From NCBI GenBank assembly GCA_902477055.1, contig CABSFY010000026.1:1-23808 (forward strand): a stretch of DNA of 23,808 bases, in the 5' to 3' direction. Both the position numbers and the translations under genes were made by a program. The DNA is from an uncultured Eubacteriales bacterium (GTDB taxonomy: Bacteria > Bacillota > Clostridia > Oscillospirales > Oscillospiraceae). Positions 1-6,680 of this stretch are shown in pieces (positions within the stretch are counted from its first letter, which is position 1; each line of letters starts with the position of its first letter). The notes beneath the pieces are model-generated. The model did not search any database. It worked only from the letters and a program-made list of their open reading frames with translations, and had not been told where the DNA came from.

Positions 1-52
1 CCGGGCGACTTCGGGACTTTCACCCTACAGAACGTGCGCTCACCGGGCGCAC
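1..52 (-). mobile_element. 5' end of a group II intron (class C-like), truncated by window edge
   Basis: Read on the minus strand from position 52, the sequence begins GTGCGCCCGG and continues through TAGGGTGAAAGTCCCGAA. This closely matches the start of domain I in bacterial class C group II introns, such as the Oceanobacillus iheyensis intron, which starts GTGTGCCCGG and has TAGGGTGAGAGTCCCGAA. The 5' splice site would lie between 53 and 52. The intron sits about 8 nt past the U-tract of an intrinsic terminator (61-96), which is the known insertion preference of class C introns. Only about 52 nt are visible. The body and any reverse transcriptase/maturase would lie beyond the left edge. Confidence 0.82.
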
Positions 53-60
53 AGCTGGAA

Positions 61-96
61 AAAGCACCGCTGCGAAATCCGCAGCGGTGCTTTTTT
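61..96. terminator. Bidirectional intrinsic terminator
   Basis: A perfect 10-bp GC-rich stem (64-73 with 81-90, loop gaaatcc) is flanked by A's on the left (59-63) and six T's on the right (91-96), so it works in both directions. On the minus strand it is the first terminator after the DUF362 gene and directly precedes the group II intron end. Confidence 0.9.
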
Positions 97-120
97 ATCA
101 TTCGATCGGGCTTCCCCTCT

Positions 121-216
121 TGTCATTGCGAGGCCCTGAAAGGGCCGCGGCAATCCGTTCTCCTTTGCTGCCTGCACGAGATTGCCACGGCTTGCTGTGC
201 AAGCCGCGCAATGACA
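121..216. repeat. Composite palindromic intergenic repeat (REP/MITE-like)
   Basis: The outer arms TGTCATTGCG (121-130) and CGCAATGACA (207-216) are perfect inverted repeats. A second nested pair (146-155 with 180-189) matches at 9 of 10 bases. Two small hairpins lie inside the arms: GGCCCT-GAA-AGGGCC and GGCTTGC-TG-TGCAAGCC. This layout is typical of short non-autonomous repeats scattered in intergenic DNA. No coding content is visible. Whether it is multicopy cannot be seen from one window. Confidence 0.65.
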
Positions 217-237
217 CACAGGGGAGTTTTTCCGCGC

Positions 238-1377
238 TCACCGGTTCAGCAGGCGGGCTGGGAGGGGGCGGTGGACCTGCATGGCACCCTTTGGACAGAA
301 TTCCTGGCAGCAGAAGCAGCGGATGCACTGCTCCCGCGCGATGACCGCCTTTTTCTCCACGATCGTGATGGCCTTGGCGGGGCAGATTTCGGCGCATTTG
401 CCGCAGCCGATGCACCGCTTTTTCTTCAGACGCGGCGAAGAACGCAGCGCCTTCTGCGCGATCTTTCCGAACGCGCGGCCGAACGCACCGGGCAGCAGCG
501 TTTCAAATTGCAGCCCCTTCCCTCGCTCGATGCGCTGAAAATCGGGCAGAACGAACGCGTTGACATCGCCGCTGACCGCAACGTCCTCCGCCGTTTCGCC
601 GATCAGGCCGTAATTCGCCGCCGCGCGGAGCGTCGGCACGGCCATCGGCTCCAGCCCGATGAGTCTGGCGCAGATAAGATCGAGCCGGTGGCAATCCGTC
701 CCCGCCAGCAGCGCGCCCATATGCCGGGGCGTTCCCGCCGTCGGGCCGTTGCCCTCCATCGCCTCCACGGCATCGACCAGGTACAGCCGGGGCTTGAAAT
801 AGGCGTTGAGATCGACGATCATCCCCGCAAAATCCAGCGGGTCTGGATAGCGGAAATGATATTCCGGCTTCATCGTGCCGGGGATCGCACCGAACAGATT
901 CTTCGTCGCCGCCGAGAGCGACATCATGCCGTGGCTCTTGAGCTTGCAGAAGCTGATGAGGGCATCGGCGTTGTCAAGATAGGCAGTATATGTAAAATGT
1001 CGCGCGACATATGCCTCCGGAAACACGGCATCCCTCTGTGAGAAGTCATGGTTCAGCGCCGCGCCCGTTTCGGTCATGCCAGTAACATGATAAACGCGAT
1101 TCAAAAACGCTTCGTTATACAACCCGCCGGGGCTGTCGCCAATCACGACCGATGCGCCCCGCTCCTGCAAGGCCATCGTCAGCGCCCGCAGGAGTGCCGG
1201 ATGCGTCGTGGCGGCAGCATCGGGCTTCATGGCCGAAACGAGATTCGCCTTGATGACGATCCGCATCCCCGGCCGCACCCACGCCAGCCCGCCGAACGGT
1301 GCCAGCGCCTCCGTCAGCGCCCGCGCACACACCTCCGGCGCGTAGCTTTCACATTTCACAATCGACACATCGCACAT
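238..1377 (-). CDS. DUF362 domain protein with C-terminal 2x[4Fe-4S] ferredoxin domain
   Basis: The 379-residue protein starts MCDVSIVKCES. That ATG at 1377 was chosen because an AAGGGGA ribosome site precedes it, while the upstream in-frame extension has no such site and overlaps the promoter. Residues ~1-300 match the DUF362 family, including the early segment IVIKANLVSAMKP and the VIGDSPGG motif. The C-terminus carries two CxxCxxCxxxC clusters (CIGCGKCAEICP and CIRCFCCQEFCP), each able to hold a [4Fe-4S] centre. It is therefore probably a cytoplasmic redox or metal-related protein; DUF362 itself has no settled biochemical role. It is monocistronic, divergent from the aromatic operon, with its own promoter and terminator. 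Confidence 0.88.
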   Translation of the reverse strand: MCDVSIVKCESYAPEVCARALTEALAPFGGLAWVRPGMRIVIKANLVSAMKPDAAATTHPALLRALTMALQERGASVVIGDSPGGLYNEAFLNRVYHVTGMTETGAALNHDFSQRDAVFPEAYVARHFTYTAYLDNADALISFCKLKSHGMMSLSAATKNLFGAIPGTMKPEYHFRYPDPLDFAGMIVDLNAYFKPRLYLVDAVEAMEGNGPTAGTPRHMGALLAGTDCHRLDLICARLIGLEPMAVPTLRAAANYGLIGETAEDVAVSGDVNAFVLPDFQRIERGKGLQFETLLPGAFGRAFGKIAQKALRSSPRLKKKRCIGCGKCAEICPAKAITIVEKKAVIAREQCIRCFCCQEFCPKGAMQVHRPLPARLLNR

Positions 1378-1403
1378 CGCACTCGCTCCCCTTCTCTGCG
1401 TCA

Positions 1404-1432
1404 ATTCTAGCCGAATTTCTCCGAAAAGTAAA
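1404..1432 (-). promoter_or_regulatory. Putative promoter of the DUF362 gene
   Basis: On the minus strand a -35 TTTACT (1432-1427) and a -10 TAGAAT (1409-1404) are separated by 17 nt. The predicted start is about 20 nt upstream of the ATG. It points away from the aromatic operon promoter about 40 bp to the right. Confidence 0.6.
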
Positions 1433-1473
1433 GCAAAACGTGCGCAGCCGGCCCACAAAGCGCCGGAACCCTA

Positions 1474-1502
1474 TTGACAAAGCGGCGCAGAACCGGTATA
1501 AT
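1474..1502 (+). promoter_or_regulatory. Consensus sigma-A promoter of the aromatic operon
   Basis: TTGACA (1474-1479) and TATAAT (1497-1502) are both perfect matches to the vegetative consensus, with the optimal 17-nt spacer. Transcription would start near 1509, giving a leader of about 270 nt before pheA. A promoter this strong in front of a biosynthetic operon fits control by premature termination in the leader. Confidence 0.9.
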
Positions 1503-1535
1503 AATTCCAAACTATTCGACAAGGTGGGGATCGCA

Positions 1536-1700
1536 ATGACGCTTCGTTCGCTTCGTGCTTCCCTGTCGCAGTCTGCCCGCCGCGCGGTTTGTGCGTCCTT
1601 TTCGTTCCTTTTTGCAGTACGATACTTTGCGTACTGCATTTTTTATTACGCTCTGAACCGAATCGACCCGCAAAGGACGCACGGCATGGCGGCGCTGTAA
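1536..1700 (+). CDS. Putative Phe/Tyr-rich leader peptide
   Basis: This 54-codon ORF starts at the ATG at 1536, behind GGTGGGGA. It ends before the second terminator hairpin. Residues 22-38 contain five Phe and four Tyr (FSFLF, RYFAY, FYY). That is the composition expected of a leader peptide that couples aromatic tRNA charging to read-through into pheA. The aromatic codons overlap the first terminator hairpin and its T-tract. T-rich sequence naturally encodes Phe, so part of the enrichment could be coincidental. The peptide has no recognisable domain. Its position directly after a consensus promoter and before aromatic genes is the main support. Confidence 0.45.
   Translation: MTLRSLRASLSQSARRAVCASFSFLFAVRYFAYCIFYYALNRIDPQRTHGMAAL
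1613..1644 (+). terminator. Leader hairpin 1 with U-tract
   Basis: A 9-bp perfect stem (TGCAGTACG 1613-1621 with CGTACTGCA 1630-1638) and an 8-nt loop are followed by six T's (1639-1644). It lies inside the leader ORF, in the aromatic-codon stretch. Confidence 0.7.
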
Positions 1701-1720
1701 GGTGATATTCCGGCAGCATC

Positions 1721-1752
1721 GGCGGCTTCCTTTCCGGGGAGCCGTCTTTTTT
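1721..1752 (+). terminator. Leader hairpin 2 (pheA-proximal attenuator terminator)
   Basis: A 10-bp stem with two G-U pairs (1721-1730 with 1737-1746) is followed by six T's (1747-1752). It ends about 15 nt before the pheA Shine-Dalgarno, the usual place for an attenuator terminator. Confidence 0.7.
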
Positions 1753-1782
1753 ACTGCCGCGTGATTGAAGGAGGATTTTTCC

Positions 1783-2883
1783 ATGAACGAGCTGGAAACT
1801 GCAAGAGAACAGATTGTCAACATCGACGCAGAGATGGCACGGCTGTTTGAGGCGCGGATGCAGGCGTGCGATGCCATCGCCGATTATAAAAAGGCCCACG
1901 GTCTGCCCATCAAGGATGCTGTGCGCGAGGCCGCGCTCATTGCCCGCAACCGCAAGCTGATCGGCGACGCGGAGGTTGAGCGCGACTACGTTCGTTTTTT
2001 GCAGGGCATCATTGGCGTATCCTGCGATCATCAGGCCCGCCGGATCCACGGCCGCCGCGTGAGCTACAGCGGCGTGGAGGGCGCGTTTGCCCAGATTGCC
2101 GCGAAAAAGATGTTCCCTGAGGCGGAGCTGGTTGCCGTTTCCGATTTTGTCGAGTCCTACCGCGCCGTCGAGCGCGGAGAATTCGACTGCGCCGTGCTGC
2201 CGCTGGAAAACAGCTACGCCGGTGAGGTCGGGACGGTCATGGACCTGCTGTTTTCCGGCAGCTTATATATCAATCAGGTTGTCGATCTTCCCATCGTCCA
2301 CAATCTCATCGCCTGCGAGGGCGCAGCAATGGACAGCATCCGGACCGTCCTCAGCCACCCGCAGGCGCTGCACCAGTGCGCGGATTATCTCCGGCAGCAC
2401 GGCTATGCGGGCGAGGCTTATTCCAACACCGCGCTGGCGGCCAGGCACGTCAAGGAGCTTGGCGACCCGACGGTCGCAGCCATCGCCTCGGAGGAAACGG
2501 CGCGGCTGTTTGGCCTGAAGCTGCTCGACGGCGGCATCAACGACAGCCGCAATAACACGACGCGCTTTGCCGCCCTATCCCGCGCGCAGAACCGCCCGGA
2601 CTGCACCGGCAAGCCCTCGGACGAGAATTTTATTCTGCTGTTCACCGTCCCGAACACGGCCGGCGCGCTGGCGCAGATTCTGAACATCATCGGGGCGCAC
2701 GGCTACAATATGCGTAACCTCCGCAGCCGCCCGCAGAAGGAGCTGCAATGGAGCTATTTCTTCTATGCCGAGCTTGAGGGCGACGTGAATTGCCAAAACG
2801 GCCGCGATCTGCTGCAAGAGCTTTCCGCCGTCTGCGCCCAGCTCCGCCTCGTCGGCAATTACGACGCGGCGCAGGTCGTATAA
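1783..2883 (+). CDS. pheA: Bifunctional chorismate mutase / prephenate dehydratase (P-protein)
   Basis: Converts chorismate to prephenate and then to phenylpyruvate, the last steps before Phe transamination. The 366 residues comprise an AroQ-type helical chorismate mutase (~1-85), a prephenate dehydratase (~90-270, opening YSGVEGAF, with LPLENSYAGEVGTV and the TRF motif in NNTTRFAAL) and a C-terminal ACT domain (~285-366). The ACT domain has the GALA and SRP motifs (PNTAGALAQIL, LRSRPQKE) that bind Phe for feedback inhibition. The ATG at 1783 was chosen because GAAGGAGG lies just upstream; an in-frame TTG at 1765 overlaps that site. It is the first structural gene after the attenuator-like leader. 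The stop overlaps the aroB ribosome site. Confidence 0.95.
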   Translation: MNELETAREQIVNIDAEMARLFEARMQACDAIADYKKAHGLPIKDAVREAALIARNRKLIGDAEVERDYVRFLQGIIGVSCDHQARRIHGRRVSYSGVEGAFAQIAAKKMFPEAELVAVSDFVESYRAVERGEFDCAVLPLENSYAGEVGTVMDLLFSGSLYINQVVDLPIVHNLIACEGAAMDSIRTVLSHPQALHQCADYLRQHGYAGEAYSNTALAARHVKELGDPTVAAIASEETARLFGLKLLDGGINDSRNNTTRFAALSRAQNRPDCTGKPSDENFILLFTVPNTAGALAQILNIIGAHGYNMRNLRSRPQKELQWSYFFYAELEGDVNCQNGRDLLQELSAVCAQLRLVGNYDAAQVV

Positions 2884-2894
2884 GGAGGCGCACC

Positions 2895-3902
2895 ATGATC
2901 TTACCGGTCCAAGCCGACACGCAGCAGTACGATATCGTACTGGAGGCGGGCGTTTTGCCCCGCGCCGGCGAATATTTTGATCTCCACCGCCGTGTGCTGG
3001 TCGTCACGGACGACGGCGTTCCGGCATCTTATGCGGCACTGGTTGCTGCCGCCTGCGACGTGCCGACGTGTCTGACGCTGCCGCAGGGCGAAAAAACGAA
3101 GTGCTTTGCCTCGCTGGAGCGGCTGCTTTCGGCGATGCTCGCGGCGGGACTGACGCGGAAGGACTGCGTAGTCGCGGTCGGCGGCGGCGTGGTCGGCGAT
3201 CTGAGCGGCTTTGCCGCGTCGTGCTATATGCGCGGCATCGATTTTTATAACATTCCGACCACGCTGCTGGCGCAGGTAGACTCCTCCGTCGGCGGGAAAA
3301 CCGCGATTGATTTCGGCGGCGTGAAAAACTCCGTCGGCGCGTTCTATCCCCCGCGCGGCGTCCTCATCGACCCGAGCACGCTGCAAACGCTCTCCCCGCG
3401 CCAGCGCAGCGCGGGCCTCGCCGAGGCCATCAAGATGGCGGCAACAAGCGACGCGGCGCTGTTCTCCGTGCTGGAAACGTGCGAGGACCTGACCGCCGCG
3501 CTGCCGGAGATCATTCATCGCGCCCTGTGCATCAAACGCGACATCGTGCAGCAGGATCCCAAGGAAACCGGCCTGCGCCGCGTGCTGAACTTCGGTCACA
3601 CCGTCGGCCACGCCATCGAGAGCGAGGCGGGCGGACGGCTGCTGCACGGTGAGTGCGTCGCGCTGGGAATGCTGCCGATGTCCGCTCCCGCCGTCCGGGA
3701 ACGGCTGCGGGCCGTGCTGGCGCGATACGATCTTCCGACAAAGATCGAAGCGTCCCCGGCGGCCCTGCTGCCGTATCTGCTGCACGACAAAAAAATGGGC
3801 CGCGATACCGTCACGGCGGTCTGCGTGGACGAGATCGGCTCGTTCCGCTTCGCCGAACGCACCCCGGCGGAAATTCTACACGATTTGGAGCAGCTTGTAT
3901 GA
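2895..3902 (+). CDS. aroB: 3-dehydroquinate synthase
   Basis: Second shikimate step: converts DAHP to 3-dehydroquinate using NAD and a divalent metal. The 335 residues include the NAD-binding segment VGGGVVGDLSGF (~95-106), the segment TTLLAQVDSSVGGKT (~122-136), and the metal ligands E177 (GLAEAIK), H235 (NFGHTVGH) and H251 (LLHGE). The ATG at 2895 follows AAGGAGG, which overlaps the pheA stop. An upstream in-frame extension lies inside pheA and is not believed. Slightly short for the family (usually ~350-360) but with all core motifs. The final TGA overlaps the aroC ATG, so the two are translationally coupled. Confidence 0.95.
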   Translation: MILPVQADTQQYDIVLEAGVLPRAGEYFDLHRRVLVVTDDGVPASYAALVAAACDVPTCLTLPQGEKTKCFASLERLLSAMLAAGLTRKDCVVAVGGGVVGDLSGFAASCYMRGIDFYNIPTTLLAQVDSSVGGKTAIDFGGVKNSVGAFYPPRGVLIDPSTLQTLSPRQRSAGLAEAIKMAATSDAALFSVLETCEDLTAALPEIIHRALCIKRDIVQQDPKETGLRRVLNFGHTVGHAIESEAGGRLLHGECVALGMLPMSAPAVRERLRAVLARYDLPTKIEASPAALLPYLLHDKKMGRDTVTAVCVDEIGSFRFAERTPAEILHDLEQLV

Positions 3903-5008
3903 AAAATACCTTTGGACAGAGCCTCACCGTCACCCTGTTCGGCGAGAGCCACGGCGCAGCAGTCGGCGCGGTCGTGGACGGGCTGGCCCCCGGCCTTCCG
4001 GTCAGCCGCGGGGCGATCGAGCGCCAGCTTTCCCGCCGCCGCCCCTCCGACGCACTGGCGACCGCCCGGCGGGAGACCGACCATTTTGAAATTTTAAGCG
4101 GCGTTTTCAACGACCGCACGACCGGCACTCCCCTGTGCCTCGTCATCCCCAACGAAAACACGCGCAGCGGCGACTACCGGTACGGTCTCGCACGGCCCTC
4201 GCACGCCGACTACACCGCCTATTGCAAATACCACGGCTTCGAGGACTATCGCGGCGGGGGGCATTTTTCCGGCAGAATCACCGCCGCGTTGGTCGCGGTG
4301 GGCGGGATTTTGCTGCCCGCGCTGGAGCGCTGCGGCATCGCGCTCGGTACGCATATCCTGCGCTGCGGCGGTATCGCCGACCGGGATTTTTCCGACTTAT
4401 CACAGGATTTCGCTATTCTTTGCAACGCGCCGCTCCCCGTGCTGGACACGCAGCGCGGCGAGGCAATGGCGGCACAAATTCTCGCTGCGGCGCAGGCAGG
4501 CGACAGCGTTGGCGGCGTGACGCAGACCGCCGTCACGGGCCTCCCGGCGGGGCTGGGCGAGCCGTGGTTCGACAGCGTGGAGGGGCTGCTTTCCCACGCG
4601 CTGTTCAGCCTCGGCGGCGTGAAGGGCGTAGAGTTCGGCGCGGGCTTTGCCATGGCCGAGCTGCGCGGAAGCGCCTGCAACGACCCATTCCGCACGGAAA
4701 ACAGCCGTATCGTCACGGAAACGAACCGCAACGGCGGCATCAACGGCGGCATCACCAACGGGATGCCGGTCGTGTTCCAGTGCGCGGTCAAGCCCACGCC
4801 ATCCATCTCTCAGCCGCAGAAAACCGTGGACTTCCGCACGAACACCGACACAGAGCTGACCATCCACGGACGGCACGATCCGGCCATCATCCGCCGCATC
4901 TGCCCGGTCATCGACAGCGTAACGGCCATCGTCCTGTGCGATCTGCTGGCGCAGCGCTGCGGGACCGATTGGCTGGCGCAGGAGGGGACAAAATGCAGTA
5001 CGGACTGA
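3899..5008 (+). CDS. aroC: Chorismate synthase
   Basis: Last common step: FMN-dependent elimination of phosphate from EPSP to give chorismate. The 369 residues begin MKNTFGQSLTVTLFGESHG, the family's N-terminal signature, with H18 in the active site. Further conserved segments are RRPSD, the SG-DYRYG region, SHADY, RGGGHFSGR and the C-terminal GRHDP. The start overlaps the aroB stop as ATGA; no separate ribosome site is needed. The last 16 bases overlap the start of aroE/aroK. Length and motifs are normal for the family. Confidence 0.95.
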   Translation: MKNTFGQSLTVTLFGESHGAAVGAVVDGLAPGLPVSRGAIERQLSRRRPSDALATARRETDHFEILSGVFNDRTTGTPLCLVIPNENTRSGDYRYGLARPSHADYTAYCKYHGFEDYRGGGHFSGRITAALVAVGGILLPALERCGIALGTHILRCGGIADRDFSDLSQDFAILCNAPLPVLDTQRGEAMAAQILAAAQAGDSVGGVTQTAVTGLPAGLGEPWFDSVEGLLSHALFSLGGVKGVEFGAGFAMAELRGSACNDPFRTENSRIVTETNRNGGINGGITNGMPVVFQCAVKPTPSISQPQKTVDFRTNTDTELTIHGRHDPAIIRRICPVIDSVTAIVLCDLLAQRCGTDWLAQEGTKCSTD

Positions 5009-6234
5009 TCGGCGAGCATCTGGGCCACAGCTATTCGCGGGAGATCCATGAGCAGCTTGCGGACTACCGCTATGAGCTGCATGAGCTTTCGCCGGACGCG
5101 CTCGGCCCGTTTCTGACTGCGCGGGACTTTCGCGCGATCAACGTTACCATTCCATATAAGCAGGCCGTGCTGCCCTATCTCGACGAAATTTCCGCCACGG
5201 CCCGGCGCATTGGTGCGGTCAACACGATCGTCAACCGCGACGGCCTTCTCTACGGCGACAACACGGACTTTGCCGGGCTGAAGGCGCTCCTGGAGCGGCT
5301 CGGCCTGTGCCTGCAAGGGAAAAAGGTCCTCATTCTCGGCACCGGCGGCACCTCAAAAACCGCCCGCGCCGTGGCCGAAGCAATGGGCGCGGGAGAAATT
5401 CTTCGCGTATCGCGCCGTACGGGCCAGGCCGATACCGTCACCTATGCGCAGGCCCTCGCTGCGCACACGGACGCGCAAATCCTTATCAACACAACGCCCG
5501 TCGGGATGTACCCGCAGCAGGACGAAAGCCCGCTCTGCCTTGACGCGTTTTCCCGGTTGGAGGGTGTTGCCGACGCGATCTATCACCCGCTGCGCACAAA
5601 TTTGGTGCAGCAGGCGCAGGCGCGGGGCATTCCCGCGGCGGGTGGGCTGTATATGCTCGCGGCGCAGGCTGCTGCGGCGTGCGCCGTCTTTCAGGGCAAG
5701 GCCCCGTCCCTTTCGCTGGCCGAACGCGCCTTTTCCGCCGTCCTGCGAGAAAAGCAGAACGTCGTTCTGATCGGGATGCCGACCTCCGGCAAGACCACGG
5801 TCGGACGGCGGCTGGCCGAACGCAGCGGCAGGCGTTTTTTCGACACGGACGAGCTGCTGATCGAGCGCTTCGGCTGTCCGATCGCGGACTATTTCGCGCA
5901 AAATGGCGAGGCCGCCTTCCGCGAACAGGAGCAGGCGCTCATCGCCGTGCTGGCCGGAGAGTCCGGCTGCGTGATCGCAACGGGCGGCGGCGCGATTTTG
6001 CGGGAGGAAAACCTGCGGCACCTGCGGCAGAACGGTCTGCTGTTCTTCCTCGACCGTTCGCCGGAAAAGCTGCTGGCCGCAACGGACCGCCCGCTCTCGT
6101 CTGACCGCGACGCACTGTTACAACGCTATCATGAGCGCTACGACCGCTACTGCGCAGCCGCCGACCGGCGCATCGACGCCAACGGCACAGTCGAGGCGGT
6201 CGTCGGCGCGATCGAAAAGGAGCTGACAGTATGA
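4993..6234 (+). CDS. aroE/aroK: Shikimate dehydrogenase - shikimate kinase fusion
   Basis: A 413-residue fusion catalyses NADPH-dependent reduction of dehydroshikimate and then ATP-dependent phosphorylation of shikimate. Residues ~1-250 are AroE: SYSREIHE, NVTIPYKQ with catalytic K56, GAVNTI, DNTDFAG with D92, the nucleotide loop GTGGTSKTA (116-124), and NTTPVGMYP. Residues ~255-413 are AroK: Walker A GMPTSGKTT (261-269), DTD (284-286), R310, GGG (331-333), and the lid region near R366. The ATG at 4993 follows GGAGGGG, which lies inside the aroC end. The linker is short, so the reading frame runs straight through. Fusion of these two consecutive steps is less common than separate genes. The stop overlaps the aroQ start as ATGA. 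Confidence 0.94.
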   Translation: MQYGLIGEHLGHSYSREIHEQLADYRYELHELSPDALGPFLTARDFRAINVTIPYKQAVLPYLDEISATARRIGAVNTIVNRDGLLYGDNTDFAGLKALLERLGLCLQGKKVLILGTGGTSKTARAVAEAMGAGEILRVSRRTGQADTVTYAQALAAHTDAQILINTTPVGMYPQQDESPLCLDAFSRLEGVADAIYHPLRTNLVQQAQARGIPAAGGLYMLAAQAAAACAVFQGKAPSLSLAERAFSAVLREKQNVVLIGMPTSGKTTVGRRLAERSGRRFFDTDELLIERFGCPIADYFAQNGEAAFREQEQALIAVLAGESGCVIATGGGAILREENLRHLRQNGLLFFLDRSPEKLLAATDRPLSSDRDALLQRYHERYDRYCAAADRRIDANGTVEAVVGAIEKELTV

Positions 6235-6680
6235 AATTTCTGATTTTGAACGGCCCGAACCTGAATCTGCTCGGCGTTCGCGAGCCGGAGATCTACGGCA
6301 AGCAGACCTATGACGATTTGATTTGCCTCGTCACGCAGCACGCCATGGCCTTGGGCATCGAGGTGGAATTCTTCCAGTCCAATCATGAGGGCGACCTCGT
6401 TGATGCAATTCAAGACGCTTATTTCGACAAGATGGACGGCATCGTGTTCAATCCCGCCGCCTATACACACACCAGCGTCGCCATCGCCGACGCGGTGAAG
6501 GGCGTGGGGCTGCCCACGGTGGAGGTCCACATCTCCGACGTGCGCAGCCGCGAGGACTTCCGGCAGGTCAGCTACGTCCGCGCGGCAGCGATCGCCACGG
6601 TGACGGGCGAGGGGCTGCAAGGCTACTGCCACGCGCTGGACCTTCTGGCCGCGCATCTGAGGGCCCGCCATGCGGATTGA
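6231..6680 (+). CDS. aroQ: Type II 3-dehydroquinate dehydratase
   Basis: Third shikimate step: converts 3-dehydroquinate to 3-dehydroshikimate. The 149-residue protein has all type II signatures: NGPNLNLLGVREPEIYG with catalytic Y22, FQSNHEG, NPAAYTHTSVA and VEVHISD followed by a conserved Arg. This class forms dodecamers and is unrelated to the type I (AroD) enzyme. The start overlaps the aroE/aroK stop and the end overlaps aroA by 11 nt. Confidence 0.95.
   Translation: MKFLILNGPNLNLLGVREPEIYGKQTYDDLICLVTQHAMALGIEVEFFQSNHEGDLVDAIQDAYFDKMDGIVFNPAAYTHTSVAIADAVKGVGLPTVEVHISDVRSREDFRQVSYVRAAAIATVTGEGLQGYCHALDLLAAHLRARHAD

Larger units (their letters stand above)
1509..1782 (+). promoter_or_regulatory. 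Structured leader with attenuator-like hairpins
   Basis: The leader contains a terminator hairpin at 1613-1644, a second one at 1721-1752 just before the pheA ribosome site, and an 11-bp perfect inverted repeat (1591-1601 with 1672-1682) that encloses the first hairpin. CGGCAG (1711-1716) can also pair with CTGCCG (1754-1759) around the second hairpin. A short aromatic-rich ORF runs through the first structures. I see no canonical T-box sequence (GGTGGNACCGCG). The most economical reading is attenuation sensing Phe/Tyr supply, either by leader translation or by an unrecognised RNA sensor. Confidence 0.6.

Noticed and set aside
34..1041. Long open plus-strand frame opposite the DUF362 gene
   Set aside because: It is a shadow of a GC-rich minus-strand gene; the protein is Arg-rich low complexity without domains and runs through a terminator and the palindromic repeat.
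1509..1782. T-box riboswitch in the pheA leader
   Set aside because: Size and position fit, but I found no GGTGGNACCGCG-type antiterminator sequence and no recognisable specifier stem.
1765..1782. Upstream TTG start for pheA
   Set aside because: The extra codons are made of the ribosome binding site itself, so the ATG at 1783 is the real start.
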